Assembly: GCF_016427605.1 (NCBI RefSeq)
Contig: NZ_JAELXQ010000001.1
Span: forward strand, 622,860 to 686,859
Origin: Ochrobactrum sp. Q0168
GTDB taxonomy: Bacteria; Pseudomonadota; Alphaproteobacteria; Rhizobiales; Rhizobiaceae
Length of the DNA stretch: 64,000 nt
Direction of reading: 5' to 3'
Part shown: in pieces, positions 51,583-60,505 of the stretch
Layout of the letters: every line of letters starts with the position of its first letter
Numbering within the stretch: the first letter of the stretch is position 1
The notes under the pieces: model-generated
Database searches by the model: none
What the model saw: only the letters and a program-made list of their open reading frames with translations
Told to the model about the DNA's origin: nothing
Translations under genes and position numbers: made by a program

Positions 51583-54527
51583 TTGACATACATTCCCAAT
51601 AGGAAAGTCAATATTCTATTGACTTTTTTCACGGCTGTTCAATTTTTGCTTTCTACTGCAGCTTACTCTCAGAGTATTACCGACAATGACGACAAGACCT
51701 ATTTCAACAGGGCCATCATTTTTGGCGACAGCCTGAGCGACAACGGTACATTTGCTGATTGGATCACGCGCTTCAAAGACCACATCACGACAGATGGACG
51801 TTTCAGCAATGGGCTTGTCTGGAACGAATATCTTTTCCGTACTCAGGAAAGAGGGACTAAATTCCTTCCAACTCGCCAGCCCGTTGGTAATTTCGGCAGC
51901 AATACCCCAAACCGCGATACCAATGTGAACTACGCCATCGGCGGTACAAAGTATGAAAGCAGCGGTTTACCTGGAATAATTCCATCTATTGCGGAAGAGG
52001 TAAGCGAGTTCATTCGCGGGGATAAGGCCATTTCTCCTCAAACCATCTCCGCCCACAGCATCGTTTCTCTATGGGCAGGCGGCAATGATGCTCTGGATGC
52101 GATCCAACACGGTGAATCCACCCGAGTAAAGGCTGCATTCAGCGGAGATGAATTATCCAAGGCACTGGAACGGCTTTACCAAGTGGGTGGGCGGCAGTTT
52201 CTGGTGCCCGATATGCCCGATTTTTCGAAAATTCCACGCTATGCAAATAAGCCCGGCGTCTATGCCCACGAAGCAACAGAAGATTTCAACAAGACGATTG
52301 CCAACAGTATCGCTGCCTTTAAAAATAAACATCCAGACGCCGTGGTCTATGCCCCCAAAGTGGTCGACATACTCGATCTGGTCGTGAAATATCCCGGCAT
52401 TTTCGGCTTTTCGAATGCGACCGGCAGTTGCGTCGCGGACGCTGCATGCTTTGACCAGTCGAGAGGCTCCGCCCTGCAGAATGAGTATGTTTTCTGGGAC
52501 GATATTCATCCGACCACGCGGACACACAATTACATTGCCAACTATATGCGGGAATATTGGGCAAACCCGGAATTGGCAGGCTTTTACGTTCGATCCCCTG
52601 AAGGGTTATTCACGACCGAGCGCGATATCTTCTCTCCAACAACCGATAAAATCGTGACAGGCTATCTGGACGGGAACAGAGCGCTATACAAGGTGAATCC
52701 TGGAAAGCTGACGCTGATCTGAGATAACACTTATACCGGCAACAGCTTCGTGCGTGAAGGTGGACTGGAGCTTGGCAATGGCGGTAAAAACGGCTCCATC
52801 ATTGGCAATGTCGACTTGATGCAGAAGGATGCGTTTCTGTCCTTCAATCGCAGCGATTTGTACAATTTCGACGGCAAGATTACCGGCGATGGTCGCGTGC
52901 AGCAGGTCGGACATGGCACCACCGTCTTTCGCGGTTTCAATAAACACAACGGCGGAACCGACATTTATGCCGGAGAATTGATGGTCAACGGCTCTATCAC
53001 CTCTCCGGTTCTGGTTCATACGAAGGGAACGCTGAGCGGCACAGGCTTTACCGGCAGCGTAACGGCAGACAATGGTGCCCGCGTTTCACCCGGTGATTAC
53101 CGTTCGCCCGGCATGAAGCCATTGAACGTCAAGGGCGATATCGATCTGAAAGCTGGCAGTGTCCTCGACGTCAAGGTTGACGCCAACGGCAGCACTTCGG
53201 CTCTTTATGCAACCAATCGGGCCATGCTCGCAGGCGGTATTAAGTTCGGCGGAGATCCAAAACTGACAGTCGATGAGATATCGGCACGTCTGGGCAAGAG
53301 CAATGTGTTCCTGAAAACCAACAACGGGGTCAATGGCCGCTTCAGCGAAGTTCTGCCCACATATCACTTCATTACGGAAAATCTTCAGTACCGGCCCAAT
53401 GAAGTCGAAGTTACCTTTGCAACACCGGGCAAATCATTTGCCGACTACGCGGCGACCAACCAGCAAATCAGAGTTGCTCGCGCCGTGCAGCGACTTAGCC
53501 ACGACAACAAGCTCTATAAAAACGTGCTCGTTTCAAGGATGGAAGAGGTCTGTCAGAAGCTTATACTGAGCTGTCCGGCGATATTTACGCATCCACACTG
53601 ACATCGCTCCTTTACGACAACCAGCTGTCACGCGAAGCCGTGACACAGCGTATGAACGATCTGTCCGATAGTCGCTTCACTCATTCGGCGAACGCGCTCA
53701 ATGCACCCCTTCAAAACGGCGTCTGGGGACAGGCCTATAATTCGAGGGCCCGTTTCCAGAGCGACGGCGAAGCGCAAGGCATGAGTCGCAGCGCCACAGG
53801 CTTCATCACCGGCATTGATGGCCAGATGTCCGATCATTGGCAGCTCGGTCTCTTCACCGGCTATATGCAATCGTCGCTCAATAGCGGCCTGTCGTCTGCG
53901 AAGGTCGATAGCTATCAGATCGGCGCCTATGGCGGCTATGCATGGAAAAACTTCAACTTGACCTTTGGTGGCAATGCCAATCTGCACGACATCGACAGCA
54001 AGCGGACGATCCGCTTCAAGGAAGTCTCGAACGATAATCGTGCAAGCTACAAAGCCAACAGCTTCCATGGATTTGCGGAACTGGGCTACAATATCGATAC
54101 CAGCCTGGCGCTGCTGGAGCCTTTTGCGGGCATTTCCTATGCCTATGCAAAAACCAACAGCTTCACGGAAAGTGCGGCGGTGACCGCCCTCTCCGGCTCT
54201 GGCGCAAACAGCGATCTGCTGAGCAACTATCTTGGCATACGCCTCTCGAATAACTATGCGCTCTCCGAAACCAACAGCCTCAACACCAAACTGGCGCTTG
54301 GCTGGCAGCATAATAGCGCCGACCAGCCGGAAACCACGCTGCGTTTCAGCGACGGTCCCGGCTTCATGGTTGAAGGCCTGCCGCTCGACAAAAACATGTT
54401 CTATGCACAGGCCGGGCTGGACCTCAATCTGGCGCACAACACGTCTCTCGGAGTGCACTACCGCGGACAATTCGCAAACAAGGCGCAGGATCACGCAATC
54501 AGAGTGAACCTTGCAGTCAACTTCTAA
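51583..54527 (+). pseudogene. GDSL-lipase autotransporter, disrupted by a nonsense codon and a frameshift
   Basis: Three open pieces read as one type V autotransporter. Piece 1 (51583-52722) has a signal peptide and an SGNH/GDSL hydrolase: catalytic Ser50 in GDSLSDNG, WAGGNDAL, and DDIHPTTRTH with the Asp-His pair. A TGA at 52720 interrupts an autotransporter repeat (TLI-stop-DNTYTGN; same frame continues), best explained by GGA changed to TGA. Piece 2 continues to 53601. One G is missing near 53547-53548 (GAAGAGG-TCTG); adding it restores EEGLSEAYTELSGDIYAS into piece 3, the outer-membrane beta-barrel ending in NLAVNF with terminal Phe. The start codon is TTG with a modest SD. Function would be surface lipase/esterase; now probably inactive. 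Confidence 0.88.
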
Positions 54528-54564
54528 CGCACCCGCAAGCTATTATCGCTTTAAACAAACGGAA

Positions 54565-54588
54565 AGCGGGCCTTCGGGCCCGTTTTTT
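54565..54588 (+). terminator. Terminator after the autotransporter pseudogene
   Basis: CGGGCC/GGCCCG stem with a small loop and six T. Confidence 0.9.
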
Positions 54589-54628
54589 GTTATGGATTTC
54601 AGGAATCAGCCAGCCAGGAGCCAGCACG

Positions 54629-54967
54629 ATGTCGTCCGACCGCTTTGCCCCAACACCGCAGCCACCTTATTACGTCGTCACCTTTGCCTCGCAGCGTATT
54701 GGCGACGACGAGGGCTATGGGGATACGGCCGTGCGCATGGCCGAACTCGCAGCGCAACAAACCGGATATCTTGGCGTCGAAAGCGCCCGCGATGCGGAAG
54801 GCTTCGGCATTACAAATTCGTTCTGGGCGGACGAAGACAGCATTCGCGCTTGGAAACGTGAAGTGGACCACCTTGTGGCGCAAAAGCTTGGCCGCCAGCA
54901 GTGGTATGAGGCCTATCGCGTGCGCATTGGCCGTGTCGAACGCGCCTACGGCTTCGACCGCGATTAA
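54629..54967 (+). CDS. Antibiotic biosynthesis monooxygenase (ABM)-like protein
   Basis: 112 residues, dimeric alpha/beta-barrel (ABM) fold. The core runs from YYVVTFASQRIGDDEGYGD through GYLGVESARDAEGFGITNSFW to a final helix. Such proteins are small cofactor-free monooxygenases or haem/quinone-binding enzymes; the specific reaction is unknown. CAGGAG lies 8 bases before the ATG. It stands between the broken autotransporter and speB. Confidence 0.85.
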   Translation: MSSDRFAPTPQPPYYVVTFASQRIGDDEGYGDTAVRMAELAAQQTGYLGVESARDAEGFGITNSFWADEDSIRAWKREVDHLVAQKLGRQQWYEAYRVRIGRVERAYGFDRD

Positions 54968-55028
54968 AACCTCTTCCCAATTTCTCAACTGACCGGTTAT
55001 AGAAGTCTGAGCTTCATCGGGAACGGCC

Positions 55029-55979
55029 ATGCCATCCAAGACCATCGATCACGCATTTACCGCGCGCAGCCTGACCAGCGCTGCGACCGACCCGACCCAT
55101 GCGGGTGTGCTGTCTTTCATGCGGCGGGTCTATACCAAGTCGCTCAAGGGCGCGGAGGCTGTTGTCTGGGGCATTCCGTTCGATGCCGCCGTGTCCAACC
55201 GGCCCGGCGCACGTTTCGGCCCACAGGCCATCCGGCGTGCATCGGCCATTTTCGACAACGACCCGCAATATCCGTTCCAGCGCGATCTTTTCGAGAATCT
55301 CGCCGTCATCGACTATGGCGACTGCCTGCTCGACTACGGCAATCACTACAAGACACCTGCCACGATTGAACGCGAAGCGGCAAAAATCCTTAAATCCGAT
55401 GCGTTTTTGCTGACGCTTGGCGGCGATCACTTCGTGACTTGGCCGCTTTTGAAAGCCCATGCTGCGAAATACGGCCCGCTAGCGCTGGTGCAGTTCGATG
55501 CGCACCAAGATACCTGGTTCGATGACGGCAAGCGGATCGACCACGGCTCTTTCGTTGCCCGCGCCGTTCGTGACGGCATCATCGACCCGGAACACTCCAT
55601 TCAGGTCGGCATTCGCACCCATGCGCCGGACGATTGCGGCATAAAGATCATTTACGGCCACGAAGTTGAAGACATGACGGCGGCAGAAATTGCCGACGCC
55701 ATTCTAAAGCGCACTTCTGGCAAGAAGACCTATCTGACATTCGATATCGATTGTCTGGATCCGGCCTTTGCGCCCGGCACGGGCACACCGGTGGCTGGCG
55801 GCCCTTCATCCGCCAAGATGCTATCGATCCTGCGCAAGCTCACGCCGCTTGACTTCGTCGGTGCGGATGTGGTCGAGGTTGCACCAGCTTATGATCATGC
55901 CGATATTACGGCTATCGCTGGAGCCACAATCGCAATGTATTATCTGGGCCTGCTGGCAGAACAGAAAGAACGACGATGA
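55029..55979 (+). CDS. speB: Agmatinase
   Basis: 316 residues, ureohydrolase family. Mn ligands are visible in GGDH (131-134), DAHQD (157-161) and DIDCLDPAFAPGTGTP (from D239). The last motif with GTGTP fits agmatinase rather than arginase. It cleaves agmatine to putrescine and urea in the cytosol. It precedes argC by 94 bases; the two may share transcription. Confidence 0.92.
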   Translation: MPSKTIDHAFTARSLTSAATDPTHAGVLSFMRRVYTKSLKGAEAVVWGIPFDAAVSNRPGARFGPQAIRRASAIFDNDPQYPFQRDLFENLAVIDYGDCLLDYGNHYKTPATIEREAAKILKSDAFLLTLGGDHFVTWPLLKAHAAKYGPLALVQFDAHQDTWFDDGKRIDHGSFVARAVRDGIIDPEHSIQVGIRTHAPDDCGIKIIYGHEVEDMTAAEIADAILKRTSGKKTYLTFDIDCLDPAFAPGTGTPVAGGPSSAKMLSILRKLTPLDFVGADVVEVAPAYDHADITAIAGATIAMYYLGLLAEQKERR

Positions 55980-56073
55980 CGGCGCCGCTTTTGCGCGGTT
56001 GAGAAATTGATTCAAGCGGTTGAAAAACCGATTCCGGAATTTGTCGTAACTTTATGAAATCAAAGGCAAAAGC

Positions 56074-57009
56074 ATGAAACCGAAAATCTTCATCGATGGC
56101 GAACACGGCACTACCGGCCTGCAGATCCGCAGCCGTCTGGCCGAGCGCGACGATCTTGAAGTGATTTCAATCCCGGAAGCCGAGCGGCGCAACAAGGATT
56201 TGCGTGCCGATTATCTGCGCTCTGCCGACATTGCCATCCTGTGCCTGCCCGACGATGCGTCGAAGGAAGCGGTTTCCCTGCTTCGGGATCACAACTCGAC
56301 CCGGATCATCGATACGTCCACTGCATTCCGCGTGCATCCGGAATGGGCCTATGGTTTTGCCGAACTGGCCAAAGGCCAGCGCGAACGCATCGCCGAGGCG
56401 CGTCTCGTCGCCAATCCCGGCTGTTATCCGACCGGCGCGATTGCGCTCATTCGCCCGCTGCGTGACGCGGGCCTGTTACCGTCTGACTATCCGGTCTGCG
56501 TCAATGCCGTTTCCGGCTATACCGGCGGCGGCAAGCAGCTGATCGCGCAGATGGAAGACAAGAACAATCCGGACTATCTGGCCGCCAACAACTTCCTTTA
56601 TGGCCTGCCGTTGCATCACAAGCATGTGCCGGAACTGCAGCTGCATGGTCGCCTTGACCGTCGCCCGATCTTCAGCCCGAGCGTCGGGCGTTTCCCGCAG
56701 GGCATGATCGTGCAGGTTCCGCTGTTCCTGAACGAGCTTGAAGGCAAGCCGTCACTGGCAAAGATTCATGCAGCCCTGAGCGCGCATTATGCCGGTCAGG
56801 ACATTGTCGAAGTCGTGCCTTTGGAAGAATCCAGCAAGCTGCCGCGCGTCGATGCGGAAGAGCTTGCCGGCAAGGACGGCATGAAGCTCTTTGTCTTCGG
56901 CACCGAAGGCGACGATCAGGTCAATCTGGTCGCCCTGCTCGACAATCTCGGCAAGGGCGCTTCGGGTGCCGCTGTCCAGAACATGAACCTCATGCTTGGC
57001 AAAGCCTGA
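56074..57009 (+). CDS. argC: N-acetyl-gamma-glutamyl-phosphate reductase (type 2)
   Basis: 311 residues, the shorter type 2 form. N-terminal NADP-binding [18 protein letters not shown], catalytic C117 in NPGCYPTG and a C-terminal dimerisation domain. It makes N-acetylglutamate semialdehyde, the third step of arginine synthesis. The stop overlaps the ATG of the APH-like gene by one base (TGATG), indicating translational coupling. Confidence 0.96.
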   Translation: MKPKIFIDGEHGTTGLQIRSRLAERDDLEVISIPEAERRNKDLRADYLRSADIAILCLPDDASKEAVSLLRDHNSTRIIDTSTAFRVHPEWAYGFAELAKGQRERIAEARLVANPGCYPTGAIALIRPLRDAGLLPSDYPVCVNAVSGYTGGGKQLIAQMEDKNNPDYLAANNFLYGLPLHHKHVPELQLHGRLDRRPIFSPSVGRFPQGMIVQVPLFLNELEGKPSLAKIHAALSAHYAGQDIVEVVPLEESSKLPRVDAEELAGKDGMKLFVFGTEGDDQVNLVALLDNLGKGASGAAVQNMNLMLGKA

Positions 57010-57842
57010 TGGTGACTGAACCGGTATTCCCCGGCAAATGGAATGTCGGTTCGTTCGAACCACTGGCGGATACGCATTCAAGCCTCGTCTGGAAGGTCGA
57101 ACGCATCGATCATCCGGGCGAGGTTTTTGTTATCAAGCAGCTGAAACCCGCCGGAATGGAGGAAATGCGCGGTGCGCATTATCTGCGCTGGCAGGATGGG
57201 CACGGTGCGGCGCGTCTGTACGATCTTGAAGGCACATCGATGCTGCTCGAATATGCGGGCAGTTATCATCTCGATGAACACCTCAAAGACGGCCACGATG
57301 CGGATTGTCTGGTGATTTTTGGGCGGATTTTGGAAGCATTGCATACACCCTCGCCCGAGCCTGTACCGTCAGACCTGCAACCACTCGACAAGCATTTCTC
57401 CGGCCTTTTCGCGGCCGCAGACCAGACACCGCTCTACGCGGAGGCAGCAGCGCTTGCAAAAGAGCTGCTGGCGACACCGCATCAGCCTATTCCGCTGCAT
57501 GGCGACATCCACCACGAAAACATCCTGCGGGGACCACGCGGGTGGCTTGCCATCGATCCGCACGGGTTGATCGGGGATGCAGCTTTCGATGCCGCCAATA
57601 TCTTCTACAATCCACTGGATCGTGACGATCTTTGCCTCAACCTTGACCGTGCAAAGCGCATGGCGGAGCATTTCGCGCCGATCACCGGTCGCGCGCCGTC
57701 CTATATTCTCGATTATGCCTTTGCCTATGGCTGCCTTTCAGCCGCGTGGCACCGCGAGGACGGCAATAATGCCGACGAAGCGCGGGAGCTGAAGATCGCC
57801 ACCGCGCTGAGATATTTGCGCCGGATCGCTTATCCCGCGTAA
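57009..57842 (+). CDS. APH(6)/hydroxyurea-kinase-like phosphotransferase
   Basis: 277 residues, aminoglycoside/choline-kinase fold. The catalytic loop HGDIHHEN is at 164-171, and the Mg-binding Asp is D183 in [24 protein letters not shown] is the hallmark of the APH(6) streptomycin/hydroxyurea kinase family. As a chromosomal gene translationally coupled to argC, it may act on a metabolic substrate rather than an antibiotic; resistance is unproven. Its last 13 bases overlap the convergent ctaA gene. Confidence 0.85.
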   Translation: MVTEPVFPGKWNVGSFEPLADTHSSLVWKVERIDHPGEVFVIKQLKPAGMEEMRGAHYLRWQDGHGAARLYDLEGTSMLLEYAGSYHLDEHLKDGHDADCLVIFGRILEALHTPSPEPVPSDLQPLDKHFSGLFAAADQTPLYAEAAALAKELLATPHQPIPLHGDIHHENILRGPRGWLAIDPHGLIGDAAFDAANIFYNPLDRDDLCLNLDRAKRMAEHFAPITGRAPSYILDYAFAYGCLSAAWHREDGNNADEARELKIATALRYLRRIAYPA

Positions 57843-58915
57843 GCACCCTTGGTGGCGCGCCAATGGGCAACCGCGAAAGCCAGCACGATCAGCGCGACGA
57901 ACTGATGCGTCAGGCCCATATGCAGCGGCACGCTCATCAGCAACGTTCCGATGCCGATGACCGCCTGCACCAGCACCAGGCCGAGAAGCACAATCGTGCG
58001 GCGCGCATGGGTGGTGCCCGGCGCATCTTTCCACACCTGAACGGCATGGAGAACAGTGAGAACCAGCACCGTATAGGCGAACATGCGATGCACGAACTGT
58101 ACGGTTTTCGGGTTTTCGAACAAATTGCGCCACCATGGCGACTGGATGAACAGATCGGACGGGATGATCGCACCATCCATCAAGGGCCAGGTGTTGTAGG
58201 TGAGACCGGCATGCAGCCCGGCAACCAGACCGCCGAGATAGATCTGCACCAGAACGGCAAAGACCAGCCATCCTGCAAAGCGCTGCACCGATCGCTCCGC
58301 CGGGCGCTCCGTATAGGTCACAAGTCCTCTCGCAATGTAGAAGACCGCCGTAATGATCACGCAGGCCGTGGTAAGGTGGATCGCAAGCCGATACTGGCTG
58401 ACACTGGTCAATTCGCTCAGGCCCGATGCGACCATCCACCAGCCAATGGCGCCCTGAAACCCGCCCAATGCCAGAAGACCCAGCATACGGTATTTCAGCC
58501 CGCCCTTCAGACGGCCCGTCGCCCAGAAGAAAGCAAGCGGCACCGCAACCAGAAAGCCGACGAAGCGGGCCAGCAGGCGATGCGCCCATTCCCACCAGAA
58601 AATATACTGGAACTCTTCAAGGGCCATGCCCTTGTTGATTTGCTGATATTGCGGGATTTGGCGGTATTTATCGAACTCTTCCACCCATTCCGCATGATTG
58701 AGCGGAGGGATAACGCCATGGATCGGCTTCCATTCGGTGATGGAAAGGCCAGAACCGGTCATGCGCGTGGCGCCGCCCACCATGACGATGGCGATCAGCA
58801 CGACGAAAACCGCATAAAGCCAGTAGCGCACAAGACGCCGGTCGCGTTCGTCCTTCGACGTTCTCGAATTCCGCTCACCGCGCCGCGCCATCGATGCTGC
58901 CGTCATGCCGTTCAT
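57830..58915 (-). CDS. ctaA: Haem A synthase
   Basis: 361 residues, CtaA/Cox15 family, about eight membrane helices. Landmarks: [40 protein letters not shown] (haem-ligand His), [18 protein letters not shown] and the second half's [11 protein letters not shown] and [10 protein letters not shown]. It oxidises haem O to haem A for aa3-type cytochrome oxidase. It is convergent with, and overlaps by 13 bases, the APH-like gene. A start 27 bases downstream is possible. Confidence 0.95.
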   Translation of the reverse strand: MNGMTAASMARRGERNSRTSKDERDRRLVRYWLYAVFVVLIAIVMVGGATRMTGSGLSITEWKPIHGVIPPLNHAEWVEEFDKYRQIPQYQQINKGMALEEFQYIFWWEWAHRLLARFVGFLVAVPLAFFWATGRLKGGLKYRMLGLLALGGFQGAIGWWMVASGLSELTSVSQYRLAIHLTTACVIITAVFYIARGLVTYTERPAERSVQRFAGWLVFAVLVQIYLGGLVAGLHAGLTYNTWPLMDGAIIPSDLFIQSPWWRNLFENPKTVQFVHRMFAYTVLVLTVLHAVQVWKDAPGTTHARRTIVLLGLVLVQAVIGIGTLLMSVPLHMGLTHQFVALIVLAFAVAHWRATKGAYAG

Positions 58916-59059
58916 CCTTCAAAACATCTGGAGGGATACATGCCGCATCGACCCGTGAGTTACAAGGCAAGCCCACGCGACATGCCGCCGCGTTTTTTGC
59001 CCTTTCGCAGACAAGATACAGCGGTTAGTGATGGTGCGGGGAAAAGGAGAGACGCAATC

Positions 59060-59278
59060 ATGCCCGTAAGGCTGAAGAAACTGATCGGCACGTTTTTGCT
59101 GGTAACGCTGGTCATCGTCTATGCGATTCTGGCCACGATCATCGCCGTCGCGCATCTCGGCAATTCTCCGGCATGGGTGCATCTCATCTATTTCATCGTG
59201 TCGGGCCTGCTCTGGGTTCTGCCTGCCATGGCGATCATCTGGTGGATGGCGCAACCGCCGCGTAAAAAGCAGCTCTGA
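59060..59278 (+). CDS. DUF2842 family membrane protein
   Basis: 72 residues with two membrane helices (about 10-32 and 42-63): TFLLVTLVIVYAILATIIAV and LIYFIVSGLLWVLPAMAIIW, and a basic C-terminus (RKKQL), as in the alphaproteobacterial DUF2842 family of unknown function. The SD AAAGGAG lies before the ATG. The reading frame extends far upstream through the antisense strand of ctaA, but that part is not coding. Confidence 0.85.
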   Translation: MPVRLKKLIGTFLLVTLVIVYAILATIIAVAHLGNSPAWVHLIYFIVSGLLWVLPAMAIIWWMAQPPRKKQL

Positions 59279-59305
59279 CAGCATATTCAAGAGGCGCATT
59301 GCAGC

Positions 59306-60454
59306 ATGAGCGAGCGGGGCAAAATGGCGGGAGCGGCCACGCTTACGGAACGCATCATCAGCGATTTTTCCGAAATCGAGCGCCTCTGGACGATAGGGCC
59401 TGCCCTGCATGGCGCTCCCCAATCCTTTGCCTGGATCGATTGCTGGCATCGTTGCGTCAACAGCGACTGTTTCGTTGCCGGAATTTTCGATGCTGATCGC
59501 CCCGTTTTTCTCCTGCCTCTGGAAGTCGTCCGCCAGAACGGCGTGAAAATCGCGCGCTATCCCGGCGGCAACCATGCCAATGGTAATTTCCCGTGGTTGA
59601 ACGGTGCACAAGCATCCGCTGTCAGCCGCAAGGCGCTGGAAAGGCTTGTCGCCACCATTCGCAAGGAGCGACCGGATATCGACGCGCTGTCGCTGACCCG
59701 CCAGCTTGAAGCCGTTGATGATATCGACAATCCGGTTTTTGCGCTGGGGCAGAAACGGAACCCCAACCCGGTCCTGATGGTCTCGCTCGATGGCGGTTTT
59801 GAAGCCGTGCTTGAGCGCACCAATCGCCGCCGCAGATTGAAGAAGCACCGCCAGCATGAGCGCCGTTATGAAGAGGCGGGCGGCTGGCGCATAGAAGAGC
59901 CGCAGACACCGGAAGAATCCGACGAAATTCTCGATCTTTTCTTCGCCATGAAAGCCGGGCGTTTTCGGCAGATGGGTATCTGCGACCCTTTTGCCGACAA
60001 AGCCGTGCAGGCATTTTTCAAAGCGCTCTACGGTCAGGCTCTCACGGCGCAAGTGCCCGTTTGCGAATTACGCTTTCTCAAAGTGGGCGGCATTATCCGC
60101 TCCATCGTTGGCAAAAACCTCACGTTAAGCGGACCAACTGCCGAATTTGCCGCCATTGCTGACGACGATATGGCCCATGCCAGCCCCGGCGAGTTTCTAT
60201 TTTTCGAAGATATCAAGCGCTGTTGCGATGCCGGTTATGCGGTCTACAGTTTCGGCGTGGGCGATGAACCCTACAAGCGCGACTGGTGCGATATCGAGCT
60301 TGAAATCTTCGACACCGTTCTGCCGCTCTCGGCGAAAGGCAGGCTCTTTGTAGCGCTGCAATCCGCGCGCAGCGCCTTGGCCAGCACAATCAAGCGCAAC
60401 CCCCGCCTTTGGCGACTCGCGAAACGCCTTCGAGCAAAGCTTGCTCGTGGATAA
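59306..60454 (+). CDS. GNAT/BioF2-like acetyltransferase, CelD family
   Basis: 382 residues. The N-terminal half holds an SFAWIDCWHRC segment and the C-terminal half a GNAT-fold domain of the BioF2-like/CelD type (LKKHRQHERRYEEAGGWRI, then EILDLFFAMKAGRFRQMG). Such proteins are common in exopolysaccharide loci and probably acetylate or otherwise modify sugars or lipids. The convergent Wzc-like gene and downstream export genes support a polysaccharide role; the substrate is unknown. Confidence 0.82.
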   Translation: MSERGKMAGAATLTERIISDFSEIERLWTIGPALHGAPQSFAWIDCWHRCVNSDCFVAGIFDADRPVFLLPLEVVRQNGVKIARYPGGNHANGNFPWLNGAQASAVSRKALERLVATIRKERPDIDALSLTRQLEAVDDIDNPVFALGQKRNPNPVLMVSLDGGFEAVLERTNRRRRLKKHRQHERRYEEAGGWRIEEPQTPEESDEILDLFFAMKAGRFRQMGICDPFADKAVQAFFKALYGQALTAQVPVCELRFLKVGGIIRSIVGKNLTLSGPTAEFAAIADDDMAHASPGEFLFFEDIKRCCDAGYAVYSFGVGDEPYKRDWCDIELEIFDTVLPLSAKGRLFVALQSARSALASTIKRNPRLWRLAKRLRAKLARG

Positions 60455-60505
60455 GTTGCGATATTGATTCAGCTTTTTGGCATAAGCCGATGTTTTTGAA
60501 TCGAA

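Noticed and set aside
52750-53601. Middle part of the autotransporter as an independent gene
   Set aside because: It is the same frame as the upstream hydrolase after a single TGA, has no SD and starts inside a repeat; best read as part of the broken gene.
53640-54527. Beta-barrel as an independent outer-membrane protein gene
   Set aside because: No signal peptide and the frame is open upstream of the ATG into sequence homologous to the rest of the autotransporter; a one-base frameshift explains it.
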